Assembly: GCA_041392765.1 (NCBI GenBank)
Contig: JAWKLL010000021.1
Coordinates: forward strand, 1 to 64,000
Reading direction: 5' to 3'
DNA length: 64,000 nucleotides
Source of the DNA: Lewinella sp041392765
GTDB lineage: Bacteria; Bacteroidota; Bacteroidia; Chitinophagales; Saprospiraceae
The notes below the pieces were generated by a model. That model saw only the letters and a list, made by a program, of their open reading frames with translations, had not been told where the DNA came from and made no database searches. A program made the position numbers and the translations under genes. Shown in pieces: positions 49,431-59,438 of the stretch; the first letter of the stretch is position 1; every line of letters begins with the position of its first letter.

Positions 49431-52400
49431 ATGAAGTCAATCCACCACCTGTTTGCTACAGTTTCCCTCCTTGTGTTCATAAGCGTGACACACCTGTTTT
49501 CGCAGTCATGCAACACCTATATCGCCGACAACAAAATAGTTGGTGGCATGCACTTGCTCAAATCAACCAATACCACCTTGGTAGTGAGGGGCAATTATTC
49601 TTATGCCATCACGCTATCATCGGATGACAAAGGGATAACAGCTGCATTAGAATCCATAGGTGGAGAAGAATTCAATCAAGACGATGAAGTTATTTTCATG
49701 GATGCCAATCAAACGCGCCGGAGCTATCGCTTTGTAGGTATGGGAGAAATACGGCAACAGGGTGGTATTCCTGTTTATACCAACGTTCTCCAATTAGATA
49801 TGACGGCGCTTCAATGGTTTGCACAAAACAGTATCAACACCTTCTACCTCAAAAACAACCTCAGCAACCAGATGCGAAAATTCACTTTGCAGGATAATCG
49901 TCTGGCTGACTTTAGCAATATGTCTCGTTGTTTTTATGAGGTACTCGATCCCAACAAAGTGATTGACAAAGGAGAGGCGGGGCTATTAATTCCTTCAGCA
50001 TCCGCAACAACGCGTACCACTTCTGCATCCGAAGCCAATACCTCATTGTCGGTACCGCGCACCCAGTCCGCCCAGCCTACGACCGATCAGGAATTAGTTG
50101 ATTTGCGCAAAGAATTAGCCGACACCAAAGCGCGTTTGCGGGCGGAAATTGAGGCGGAACGCAAACGGGCCGACCAAATCAAGAGCAACATTCAGGCCGA
50201 AGTAACAGCCGCACAAGAACAAGCAGCCAAGCAGAAGCAAGCAATCGCAGATGAAGTTTTACAGGCTCGCCAGCAGGCACAAGAAGTAGTAGCTGCCACC
50301 CAACAAGAATCTGCCACCGAAGTACAAGCCGCCCGTGAAAGAGCACAATCCGAAATTGCCAGCATCCAAGGGGATGTGCAACAAGCACGAGAGCGTGCGA
50401 ACGCTGCCGTACAGCAGGCGCAGTTGGAATCAGCTGAAGCCGTGAAAAATGCACGGGATAATGCCGCTCGCGAGTTGGAGCAAATCCGCACCAAGTTGGA
50501 AGAAGCTAAGACTACATACGCGGATGAAGTAGCCAGCGCAAGGGAAACCTCCAACGCGGAGTTGTCGCGCATACGGGAAGAAACCGCCCGTACCATTCAG
50601 CAAGCGCGGGAACAAGCCAAGACTGAACAAAACCGCACCGTAGAAGAAGTTGTCACCCAAAAGCAGACCGCCAGCCAACAAATTCTACAGATACAAGAGC
50701 AAACTGCCGAAGAAGTGGCTCAAATACGGGAAAATGCCGTATTAGAAAAAGAGAAAATCGCTTTTGAAGTGGCAGAAGCGCGACGTAAAGCCGCTGAACA
50801 AAAGGCCTTGGTTGAACAGGAAAACGCCAATGAAATAGCCGCGCTGCGCGAAACCGTAGCGAAAGAAAAAGAAGTGGCAGCCGTAGCAGTAGCGGCCACT
50901 AAAGAACGGGCGGCTGAAGAAATTGGCGCGATACAGGAAGGCGTGGCGCAAGAAAAAGACAGGGCATCCGATGCCGTAGCCGCTTCCCGAGAAGCAAGTG
51001 CTAATGCCATTGCTGCCGATCAGGCAAAAGCCGCCGAAGAACAACAACGCGCCGCTGCATCGGTGCAATCAGCAAGGGAAAAAGCCCAACAAACGATTTC
51101 GCAAATCAATGAGGAAGAAGCCAATAAAGTGGCCGAAGCACGTAGCCATGCTGCCGCTGAAAAAAGCAAAATAGCGGAAGAAGTTCAAGCAGCTCGGCAG
51201 CGTGCCGCCGAAGAAATGCAGCGGATTCAGCAAGAAACCCAGCAGCAAGTAGCAGTAGCTAAATCTAAACAAGAAGAAATATTGCAAGCTGCTGCCGCCG
51301 AAGTAGAAGCGGCTCGTAAACGGGCTGAAGCGGAAATACAAGCCGCGCGAGAAGCTGCTCAACAACAAGTAGCCAGCACACAGGAACAAGCGGGTGCCGC
51401 CAAAGCCGCTTATGCAGAGGAGGTAGCCGCCGCTAAAGCCCAAGCAGAAACGAGGAGAAAGGAAATTGAGGCTGCTGCTGCAGCAGCTATTCAGGATGCT
51501 AAAGAAAAAGAAGCAGCGACCCTCAATAGCTCTGCTGCCGAGATTCAACAGGCAAGGGAAAAAGCAGCACAACAACTCACTGCCGAGCGCGAAAAAGTAG
51601 CGCAGGAAATCGCCGCAGCTCGCCAAAAAGCTTCGCAAGAGCAGGAACTCGCAGCTACCTCCGTGGCAGAAGCCCGCCGCTCGAGTGCTGAACAGATAGC
51701 CACTATTCGCCAACAAGAAGCCGAACAAGTACGCACCACTGCTGAAAATGCCGCTAACGAAAGACAGCGCATAGCCAGCGAGCTTGCCAACGAGCGGCAG
51801 CGCGTTGAGCAAGAAAAAGCAAGCATAAGGGAGCAACTTGTCAACGAGGTAAAAGAAGCTCGCGAAAACGCCGCCCGCGAAAAAGAAAAACTAGCCGTGG
51901 AGGTACTCAATGCGCGGCAGCAAGCCAGTCAAAATGTGCAGCAGGCACGGGAAAATGAAGCCCAAGCCATAGCCACGGCGCAAAGGGAAGCCAACGCCCG
52001 CATTTCAACCGCTAAAACAGCAGCCGATGAAGCTGAAGCAACGTCTGCCGAGCGTATCACTACGGCACGAACCAGAGCCGACAAGGAAATGGAAGTACTC
52101 CGCGATCGGGTGCGGCAAGAGTTAGAGACGAGCCGCAAAGAAACCACCGAGAAAAAAGCGGCTTATAACGCCGAGGCAGAAGCTGAACGGCTGAGATTGC
52201 AGGAGGAATTGGCCACTGCTCGCCAAGAATCATCCGATGCGGTGTATGAAGCACGCCGACAGGCCAATGAACAAATCACGCAAATAAAAGCAGACAATGC
52301 CGCCAGCATAGCCGAAGAAAAAGCCAAAGCCGATGCCGCTAAGCAAAAGCTACAGGAAGAAACTACCTCCGCACAGCAACGCCTTAGTGAGCTTCAAACT

Positions 52401-52469
52401 CAAATCCGAGCTGCAGAAGAGAAACTAAAGCAGTTACAGCAACAAACCGGAAAGGATAATAAAGATTAA
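49431..52469 (+). CDS. large secreted protein with about 740-residue hendecad coiled coil
   Basis: A 1012-residue protein, intact frame. It has a signal peptide (HLFATVSLLVFISVTHLFSQ) and a mature N-terminal domain of about 160 residues (CNTYIADNKIVGGMHLLKST, YSYAITLSSDDKGITAALES, NTFYLKNNLSNQMRKFTLQD) that I do not recognise. From about residue 215 to 1000 an almost unbroken Ala/Glu/Gln/Arg-rich helix follows. Many segments fall into 11-residue units, for example ARERANAAVQQ, AQLESAEAVKN, ARDNAARELEQ, IRTKLEEAKTT and YADEVASARET. This 11-fold pattern suggests a nearly straight coiled coil. No T9SS tail or membrane helix is present at the C-terminus (QLQQQTGKDNKD). Probably periplasmic or surface structural; function unknown. 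It overlaps kdsB by 4 bases. Confidence 0.75.
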   Translation: MKSIHHLFATVSLLVFISVTHLFSQSCNTYIADNKIVGGMHLLKSTNTTLVVRGNYSYAITLSSDDKGITAALESIGGEEFNQDDEVIFMDANQTRRSYRFVGMGEIRQQGGIPVYTNVLQLDMTALQWFAQNSINTFYLKNNLSNQMRKFTLQDNRLADFSNMSRCFYEVLDPNKVIDKGEAGLLIPSASATTRTTSASEANTSLSVPRTQSAQPTTDQELVDLRKELADTKARLRAEIEAERKRADQIKSNIQAEVTAAQEQAAKQKQAIADEVLQARQQAQEVVAATQQESATEVQAARERAQSEIASIQGDVQQARERANAAVQQAQLESAEAVKNARDNAARELEQIRTKLEEAKTTYADEVASARETSNAELSRIREETARTIQQAREQAKTEQNRTVEEVVTQKQTASQQILQIQEQTAEEVAQIRENAVLEKEKIAFEVAEARRKAAEQKALVEQENANEIAALRETVAKEKEVAAVAVAATKERAAEEIGAIQEGVAQEKDRASDAVAASREASANAIAADQAKAAEEQQRAAASVQSAREKAQQTISQINEEEANKVAEARSHAAAEKSKIAEEVQAARQRAAEEMQRIQQETQQQVAVAKSKQEEILQAAAAEVEAARKRAEAEIQAAREAAQQQVASTQEQAGAAKAAYAEEVAAAKAQAETRRKEIEAAAAAAIQDAKEKEAATLNSSAAEIQQAREKAAQQLTAEREKVAQEIAAARQKASQEQELAATSVAEARRSSAEQIATIRQQEAEQVRTTAENAANERQRIASELANERQRVEQEKASIREQLVNEVKEARENAAREKEKLAVEVLNARQQASQNVQQARENEAQAIATAQREANARISTAKTAADEAEATSAERITTARTRADKEMEVLRDRVRQELETSRKETTEKKAAYNAEAEAERLRLQEELATARQESSDAVYEARRQANEQITQIKADNAASIAEEKAKADAAKQKLQEETTSAQQRLSELQTQIRAAEEKLKQLQQQTGKDNKD

Positions 52470-53206
52470 TAAGCCAACATCCGCTCCGCCAGTGTCAAAT
52501 CTTCGGGTGTATCTATGCCAATGGAAGAAAAAGGGGTCTCCCCTACCCGTATCCTGTAGCCTGCTTCTAACCAACGTAGCTGTTCTAGGGATTCTGCTTG
52601 CTCCCATTTGCCGAGTGGCAAACGCGTAATCGCGTCTAATACTTCCCGTCGGTAGGCGTATAAACCTAGATGTTGGTAGTGCAATCCCTGCTCCAACCAG
52701 TTGGCGGGTTCTATACCGCGAAGGTATGGAATGGGATTTCGACTAAAATATAGTGCTTTGCCGTCGCTGGCAAAGACGGCCTTTACTACATGGGGGCTAA
52801 AAAGGCTTTCTTCTTTTACAATAGGTGTCACCAATGTTGCTATATCCGTGGATGCGTTATCGAATAAATCGCATAGCTGTTCAATCTGTTCGCTGCGCAC
52901 AAAAGGCTCATCACCCTGAATATTTACTATAATATCTATATCCGACAGCCACTGAGCCGCTTCCGCCAATCTATCGGTGCCGCTGGGATGATCTGGGCTT
53001 GTCATAACTACTTCGCCACCAAAATCCACCACAGCTGTACGGATACGCTCATCATCGGTTGCTACTAATACCCTTGTGAGTTTTTCGCAACTGCTGGCTC
53101 GCTCATACACATGTTGGATCATAGGCTTGCCGCTAAGCAAGGCCAAAGGTTTACCCGGAAATCGGGTGGACGCATACCGCGCTGGTATGATGGCTGCGAT
53201 TTTCAT
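52466..53206 (-). CDS. kdsB: 3-deoxy-manno-octulosonate cytidylyltransferase
   Basis: Activates Kdo with CTP to CMP-Kdo for the LPS inner core. The 246-residue protein has the opening MKIAAIIPARYASTRFPGKP, then LVATDDERIRTAV, VVMTSPDHPSGTDRLAEAAQ, VNIQGDEPFVRSEQIEQL and YFSRNPIPYLRG. HLGLYAYRREVLDAI and EQLRWLEAGYRI are near the end. The length is typical and the frame intact. The ATG at 53206 is preferred to one four codons upstream. Convergent with the coiled-coil gene, stop codons overlapping. Its presence indicates a Gram-negative envelope with Kdo-containing LPS. Confidence 0.95.
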   Translation of the reverse strand: MKIAAIIPARYASTRFPGKPLALLSGKPMIQHVYERASSCEKLTRVLVATDDERIRTAVVDFGGEVVMTSPDHPSGTDRLAEAAQWLSDIDIIVNIQGDEPFVRSEQIEQLCDLFDNASTDIATLVTPIVKEESLFSPHVVKAVFASDGKALYFSRNPIPYLRGIEPANWLEQGLHYQHLGLYAYRREVLDAITRLPLGKWEQAESLEQLRWLEAGYRIRVGETPFSSIGIDTPEDLTLAERMLAY

Positions 53207-53301
53207 GGTTTCTTTCATCTCATAAAAGTAAAGATACTTCTACAATTCCGAATTGTTTTTTGTCACTGCTTGTCATTCAATAACAATAATCCAATTTATA
53301 C

Positions 53302-53455
53302 AGAGTATGTCTAAAATTACCTCAATTGGCTGCAAGCGTTCAGTTTTGTTTTGTTTATAAATGCTCGCCGATGCTTCCGGCATCGACTGGCTTTTCGCCT
53401 TGAACAAACAAAAACTTATTCGCTTTCGCTCAATCAGGAAAATTTAGACATACTT
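53302..53455. repeat. terminal-inverted-repeat element, family 2, second copy
   Basis: AGAGTATGTCTAAAATTACC at the left and AATTTAGACATACT at the right. The centre has the hairpin GCCGATGCTTCCGGCATCG, nearly the same as in the copy at 39901. It lies upstream of the FG-GAP gene. No reading frame. Confidence 0.78.
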
Positions 53456-53510
53456 AATCTTCAATTGTTAAAGTGTTTACTTTGTAGTTCGTCACAACAT
53501 TCTATGCAGT

Positions 53511-55763
53511 ATGCGGTTTTCCAACCTTCTTTTATACATTGTATTGCTAGCATATACAAGCATCTATGCGTAATCTATCCAATTCACACCTGATTTTCCT
53601 GCTGTTACGCAATACAGCCAAACCGCTTTATATGGTTTCGCTGGCGGGTTGAACAGCCCACAGTTTTCAGCCGTTGATTTTAATAATGATGGCTTGCAGG
53701 ATGTCTTTGTCTTCGATCGTGTGGGCGATGTACCGCTTGCTATGGTACGGCAGGCTGATGGTTCACTTGTGCTCGACCTTTCTATGCTTTCTGGCTTTCC
53801 TCCCCTGCAAGATTGGGTACTGCTACGTGATTACAACCAAGATGGCATTCAAGATATTTTCACCTACAACCGTGATTTTGTTTCGGGTATCCGTGTTTTC
53901 AAAGGTAGTTATGAAAACAATAAGCTAGTGTTTTCGCCTTTCCCTTTTGGAGTTACACCCAATATCATCATGGTTTCTACGCCAAGCGGCACTACCCAAC
54001 TCTATGTTAGCGATATTGACTACCCCGATATTTCCGATTTGGATTGCGATGGCGACCTTGATATCCTTACGTTCAACCTAAGTGGCGGATACATTGAGTA
54101 CTACAAAAACCTAAGCATTGAAAACGGCTTCGGCACGGATAGCCTGCGCTTTACCTTAGCGGAAAATTGCTATGGTGGCATCTATGAAAGTGGCATTACT
54201 GCTATGCTTGATTTAGCATCTGCACCGGGGGAATGTGCACAGGGGATCATCAGTGGCGAGGTGGTTACGCCACGGCACGTTGGCTCTACCCTACTCTGTT
54301 TTGATAATGACGGTGACGGCGACAAAGACCTCCTGCTGGGTGACCTGTCCTTCCCAAATCTCAACATGGCTACCAACGGAGGTAATTGCAACGATGCTTG
54401 GATGAATGCACAGGATGCTAGCTTTCCAAGCTATGACCAACCCGTTGATCTTCCCATTTTCCCTGCTGCTTTTTTCATGGACGTGGATTTGGATGGCCGA
54501 CGTGACCTTGTCGCAGCCCCTAACTTAGACCAAAATGGTATTGACCACGAAAATGTCTGGTTATACCTCAATGATGGCACCGACTCAGACCCGTCATTTA
54601 ACTTCCAACAAACCGACTGGTTGGTAAGAGACATGATAGACCTCGGCACACGTTCTCATCCGGCAGCTATTGATTACAACGCGGATGGATTAATGGATTT
54701 GGTAGTCAGCAATTTTTCCTATTTCGAGCTTTTTGGCGCAAAAAACACTCGCTTGCTGCTGTACGAAAACACAGGAACGCTCAATCAACCTGCCTTCACC
54801 CTCGTGGATGAAGATTTTCTGAATATGAACCAATTCAGTGCAGACCAAACCGGGCAAGGTACTTTTGACTTGGCGCCAACCTTCGGCGACCTCGATGGCG
54901 ATGGTGATTGGGATGCTTTGGTAGGAGAAGTTTCCGGCAATCTTTTCTTTGTTGAAAATACTGCTGGCCCAGGAGAACCCGCACAGTTTGCTGCGCCTGC
55001 TTTTGGCTATATGGATATCGACCCCGGCCAGTCAGTTATTCCGCAAATCGTAGATTTGAACCGCGATGGATTAGCTGACATCATCCTTGGTGAAAAAAAC
55101 GGCAACATAAACTATTACCAAAACACAGGTACCGTCGGTGCCCCCCAGTTTGACAGTGATGAGACCGCCTTGCCTAATGTGCGCAATCTGGGCCAGGTAG
55201 ATGCCCGCATCCCCGGATATTCAACGGGTTATTCCGCTCCCACTTTTGTGGATTTTGACGGCGAATGGTGGCTTTTCATGGGTACCCAATTTGGACAAAT
55301 TGAGGTTTACAATAACATTAACAACCAATTGGCGGGAGAAGCTTTCACCCTCCTTAGCGAACAGATCGCCCAGCTTAGCGCAGGAGAGCATCTCCACTTA
55401 GCTACGCACGACTGGAATGCCGATGGTTTCTTAGATTTTATTGTTGGCAATGAAAGAGGTGGACTCAATTTTTACCATTCGAATATTTCATTATCTGGTG
55501 TCGTACCTGTACAAACAACAACGACTGCCCCTTTATTAGCGACTGTATCACCCAATCCGGGAAGCACGGCGTTTCAAGTAGAAATATTGCAGCCGACCCC
55601 TGCTACCATTACCATTTGGAATACTGCCGGGCAAAGGATACACGATAGTAAATCACAAGAAAAAATACACTTCTTTGATGCTAACGAATGGCCGGCAGGG
55701 ATGTATATTATTCGCGTGCAGTCGGATAGACAACAGCAATTGCTCAAGTGGATGAAGATATGA
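53511..55763 (+). CDS. FG-GAP/VCBS repeat protein with T9SS type A tail (in-frame stop at codon 21)
   Basis: About 750 residues. The ATG at 53511 gives the signal peptide FSNLLLYIVLLAYTSIYA, immediately followed by an in-frame TAA (53571-53573). The frame then continues SIQFTPDFPAVTQYSQTALY and the repeats. A CAA-to-TAA change at the expected first mature residue (YAQ-SIQF) explains it. The body has many FG-GAP units of the form DFNNDGLQDVFVFD, DYNQDGIQDIFTYN, LDCDGDLDILTFN and DLDGDGDWDALVGE, likely Ca-binding beta-propeller blades. The end VSPNPGSTAFQVEI to WPAGMYIIRVQSD is a T9SS type A sorting domain. Probably a surface protein. The stop may be an error or a true nonsense mutation. Confidence 0.85.
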
Positions 55764-55794
55764 GCGTATGCCTAAGAGTATATGTAGGAGAACC

Positions 55795-56328
55795 TTACCA
55801 CTGGCGCATTTTGCGAAAAACGTCCCATACGACGATACCCATTGAAACAGCTACGTTCAAGGAGTGCTTAGTGCCAAATTGGGGAATTTCAATGGCGCCA
55901 TCCGACAAAGCCATAGCTACCTCGCTGACACCCTCTACTTCGTTGCCAAAAATCAAAGCGACAGGTTGCCCATCTGTTGGTTGAAAATCTTGTAACCAAC
56001 ATCGGCCAATGGCTTGTTCCACCGCCCATATAGCGTACCCTTCGGAGCGCAAGGCAGCTATCGCCTCGGCTACCTCCTCATGGTAAGACCAACGTACAGA
56101 TTCCGTTGCACCTAATGCCGTTTTCAGAATTTCGCGGTGAGGAGGTTGTGCCGTGATACCACACAATACCACTTCGGATAAAGCAAAAGCATCTGCTGTC
56201 CGAAATGCAGACCCCACATTGTGGGCCGAACGTACATTATCTAATACCAACACCAACGGAGTTTTGGGCTGCTCTCGAAAAGCTTCCACCCCTACCCGCT
56301 CCAATTCTTCCATTTTCACTTTGCGCAT
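55795..56328 (-). CDS. TrmH/SpoU-family RNA 2'-O-methyltransferase
   Basis: A 177-residue SPOUT methyltransferase. Motif 1 is LVLDNVRSAHNVGSAFRTAD, motif 2 is VALIFGNEVEGVSEVA, and motif 3 is IEIPQFGTKHSLNVAVSMGI, which together form the knotted SAM site and carry the catalytic Arg of motif 1. It probably methylates a 2'-OH in tRNA or rRNA; the exact target cannot be told. No extra N-terminal substrate-binding domain. It is the last gene of the purK-purE-WG-trmH run, 8 bases after the WG gene. The ATG at 56328 fits the family and operon spacing. Confidence 0.9.
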   Translation of the reverse strand: MRKVKMEELERVGVEAFREQPKTPLVLVLDNVRSAHNVGSAFRTADAFALSEVVLCGITAQPPHREILKTALGATESVRWSYHEEVAEAIAALRSEGYAIWAVEQAIGRCWLQDFQPTDGQPVALIFGNEVEGVSEVAMALSDGAIEIPQFGTKHSLNVAVSMGIVVWDVFRKMRQW

Positions 56329-56335
56329 GACCCAA

Positions 56336-57517
56336 TTATTTATAAATCTGAACGGGTGCCAAACCATCCGAATATTCCCTTATTTCTAAAAAATTAGGGC
56401 GTGGCAGCCATATCAAGCGGCCAGTAGTATCGATAAAGGTCAACCCGGCATCGGTGGCTACCCGCGCTAATCCTTGTTGGAAAGGCCAAGCCAAAAAATA
56501 TTGAGGGGCACTAATGATGCGTCCACTTGCATCCATGTACCCCCATAGTTCGCCATCGCGAAAACATGCAAACCCCTCGCTAAACGGGTGTATTTCCGAT
56601 AAAGTCCGTGACAAAAGTGCGTCCCCTGTGGCTGTTAATAAACTGTAGTTGCCACCAGCATCTGCAATCCAAAGATGGTGGCCTGCATAAAACAATTGGT
56701 CATAATCAGGGCGAATGCTCCATTGGCCGTTTAGCGATAATAGCCCCCATTGTTCCCCTTCCATTGCCGCCACATAGTTGTCATCCATTTCGCCCAGTTG
56801 CAACCATTTAGGAGGCAACACCCATTTGCCACGGTAATCCGTTATTCCCCATTTATCTTCTTGCTTTACGCGCAATCTATCAGGAGTAGATAACCTTTTG
56901 ATTTGCTTAAACCTGCACTCAATGAGGAATTTCCCTTGTTTATCGATGAGGCCATATTTTCCATTGGATGCCACTATTGCAGCCCCCTCTATAAAGTCAG
57001 CAGCTTTTTCAAATTGAGGAGCTACCACCGTTGTGCCGTTTGTATCAATATACCCGTACAGGTCTCCTTCCCGAAAAAAAGCCATCCCTTCGGCCCAATC
57101 ACCCAGTTCTTCATATCGAGGTGATAATGCCCATTCGCCTTTTCGATTGATATACCCAAATAGGCCATCATCTTGCTGGGCGCGCGCCCATTTGCCCTGA
57201 AATGGCCAAGCAGCACGAAATGTTGCAGTAAATGCTTGTTTGCCATCCGCTTGAATATATGCCCAGCGCCCGTTTCGCCTTACCAATGCCAACCCATCCT
57301 GAAAAGAACGGACTTCATCGAATTGGTCAACTACAACCAAATTGCCAGCCCGGTTGATGAATCCCCATTGATAAGGATTCTCTTCGTAGTCGTGGTCGGG
57401 CAGAGGCGATTCAAGCTCATCTGTGGCAGTTGATGAGTCATTCGGCGTGTCCTGCTTACAGCCTATTGCCAGAAAAACAACCATAATCGATACAAAACCA
57501 TACAGCCACCTTTTCAT
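56336..57517 (-). CDS. WG-repeat lipoprotein
   Basis: A 393-residue lipoprotein with the lipobox in SIMVVFLAIGC. A short acidic linker follows, and then seven or eight WG-type repeats, each about 45 residues, such as YQWGFINRAGNLVVVDQFDE, NGRWAYIQADGK, DGLFGYINRKGEWALSPRYE and ELWGYMDASGRIISAPQYF. WG repeats form small beta units of unknown binding partner and are common in Bacteroidota surface or periplasmic proteins. It lies directly after purE (start codon next to the purE stop), so it is in the purine operon, which gives no obvious functional link. Confidence 0.88.
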   Translation of the reverse strand: MKRWLYGFVSIMVVFLAIGCKQDTPNDSSTATDELESPLPDHDYEENPYQWGFINRAGNLVVVDQFDEVRSFQDGLALVRRNGRWAYIQADGKQAFTATFRAAWPFQGKWARAQQDDGLFGYINRKGEWALSPRYEELGDWAEGMAFFREGDLYGYIDTNGTTVVAPQFEKAADFIEGAAIVASNGKYGLIDKQGKFLIECRFKQIKRLSTPDRLRVKQEDKWGITDYRGKWVLPPKWLQLGEMDDNYVAAMEGEQWGLLSLNGQWSIRPDYDQLFYAGHHLWIADAGGNYSLLTATGDALLSRTLSEIHPFSEGFACFRDGELWGYMDASGRIISAPQYFLAWPFQQGLARVATDAGLTFIDTTGRLIWLPRPNFLEIREYSDGLAPVQIYK

Positions 57518-57520
57518 CAT

Positions 57521-58036
57521 TTATCCTCTTTTTGCCGCTAAATAAGCTTCATAGCCCATACTTTCAATTGCCTCGTATTTATCGGCCACTTCCGCTGCCA
57601 GTTGCTGTTTATATACTATCATTCGATTGCGCAAAGCGTCATCCTTATTGCCCAATATCTGAGCAGCTAATATACCTGCGTTTTTTGCTGCGTTGACAGC
57701 AACCGTAGCTACCGGCACCCCGTTGGGCATTTGTAAGATAGACAACATAGAATCCCATCCATCAATGGAATTGGATGATTTTATAGGTACTCCTATCACG
57801 GGCAATGGACTGATGGCGGCCACCATACCCGGCAAGTGGGCGGCACCTCCAGCACCCGCAATAATCACATCCACCCCTCGCGTATGGGCTGCTTTTGCAA
57901 AAGCATACATCCTGTCGGGGGTTCGATGTGCTGAAACAATCGTCAACTCAAACGGCACGCCAAAATGTGCCAATATATCAGCTGCTTGCCGCATGATAGG
58001 CAAATCGGAGTCAGACCCCATGATGATACTTACCAT
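57521..58036 (-). CDS. purE: N5-carboxyaminoimidazole ribonucleotide mutase
   Basis: Converts N5-CAIR to CAIR in purine synthesis. The 171-residue protein has MVSIIMGSDSDLPIMRQAAD, VSAHRTPDRMYAFA with the catalytic His, IIAGAGGAAHLPGMVAAISP, PVIGVPIKSSNSIDGWDSML and QMPNGVPVATVAVNAAKNAG. Class I PurE, the type that works with PurK, which lies directly upstream with a 4-base gap. The ATG at 58036 is the family start. Frame intact. Confidence 0.96.
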   Translation of the reverse strand: MVSIIMGSDSDLPIMRQAADILAHFGVPFELTIVSAHRTPDRMYAFAKAAHTRGVDVIIAGAGGAAHLPGMVAAISPLPVIGVPIKSSNSIDGWDSMLSILQMPNGVPVATVAVNAAKNAGILAAQILGNKDDALRNRMIVYKQQLAAEVADKYEAIESMGYEAYLAAKRG

Positions 58037-58040
58037 ATTT

Positions 58041-59219
58041 TTATATCTTTTTAGCTCCTTTACATTTGAGCGTTTCATTCACCCAATTGGCCTTCTCCCT
58101 CACCTCTTCCAAGCTACTGCCCATGATGGTCACATGCCCCATCTTCCGGGAAGGGCGGGTTTCCGCCTTGCCGTACAAATGTACAAATACCTGCGGTGCT
58201 GCTAAGATTTCATCTAAGCCTTCATAACGAACTGCTCCCGTATAACCCGCCTCTCCCAATATGTTTACCATGGCAGCCGATGCCAATAAACGAGTATCTC
58301 CTAGTGGCAGGTTGAGTACCCCACGAATGTGCTGCTCAAACTGGCTAACTGGGCAACTTTCAATCGTATGGTGGCCACTGTTATGTGGGCGGGGTGCTAC
58401 TTCGTTGACGAGTATCTCGCCTGCTGGTGTAAGGAACAACTCCACGGCCAATAACCCACATATATTATAAGCAATAGCTGTCCGCGTAGCAATTTCTACT
58501 GCCTTTGCAGCTATTTCTGGGCTAATCTGAGCGGGTGCAAAGAGGTAATTTACTAAGTTGGCTTCTGGATCAAATTCCATTTCAACTACGGGATAACATG
58601 CGATTTGGCCTCGCTCGTTACGCGCTACGATTACCGCTAATTCTTTTTGAATAGGCACTAACTGCTCGAGCATCGAAGGCCCTTCTAACAGTTTTGTTGC
58701 CAAATCATCTTTGGTTCACTGCGAATGACGGCCACCCTCGGCCATCGTACCCACCAGGCGGCTTTCTGAACAAATGGCAAAGACCATTTTCCTGCCGCTG
58801 GTTGCTTTGATAGCTGTCACATCCGCAAACAATTCATAGGGCGCAGTAGGTAGATTATTTTGGGTATAAAAAGATTTCTGTAACCCCTTATCTTTGATAA
58901 TATCCAAGATAGATGGATCGGGATGGACAACAACCCCTTCTGCTTTTAACCGATGTAATGCCCCTGTATGGACGTGTTCTATTTCGATGGTCAACACATC
59001 CACTTGGCGACCAAAAGCGAGTACATCTTCCTCTTGCTTAAAATCACCAGCAACAAAATGGGTACAATAGGAAGCCGCAGGCACACTTTTATCTTGGTCT
59101 AACACCCAAAAAGGCAATTGCCAATTGGCAGCAGGTATGGCCATCATCTTTCCCAATTGGCCTCCTCCTAACACCCCCAACTTGACTGCTCCATTGAAAA
59201 CCGATGCAGTGGATTCCAT
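58041..59219 (-). CDS. purK: 5-(carboxyamino)imidazole ribonucleotide synthase (frameshifted)
   Basis: ATP-grasp enzyme that makes N5-CAIR from AIR, bicarbonate and ATP. The N-terminal piece has KLGVLGGGQLGKMMAIPAAN and VLTIEIEHVHTGALHRL. The C-terminal piece has LEQLVPIQKELAVIVARNER, ICGLLAVELFLTPAGEILVN and EVAPRPHNSGHHTIESC. Between 58700 and 58790 the ATP-grasp loop is scattered over three frames (FVQKA, GGYDGRG and VAVIRSE can each be read), so several indels sit close together. About 390 residues in total, as expected. The ATG at 59219 is used because the earlier one adds 20 unrelated residues. Forms an operon with purE. Confidence 0.92.
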
Positions 59220-59438
59220 GCTCGTTGTTTTAGCGCAAAGAAACACAGAAATTTCGACTTGTCGATATGTTGCTTGCAAGAGTATGTCATAAACCCAGTA
59301 ATCGGATGTCCCCCAATTATCATCCTATCGCCAACTAGATGAGATATAGAATTAAGTTAAACTTTAGTTAAAAACTCTTATCTCCAATCCACTTACCCGT
59401 AGCATAACTTATTTTTATAGCAACCAAATTCCTAACTT

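Noticed and set aside
50179..52254. Several open frames on the minus strand inside the coiled-coil gene
   Set aside because: They are antisense to an Ala/Glu/Gln-rich sequence whose base composition removes stop codons; no family features are visible.
28493..53573. Stop codon reassignment to glutamine
   Set aside because: Only two stops (one TAG, one TAA) would be affected, while many genes in the window end normally on TAA or TAG.
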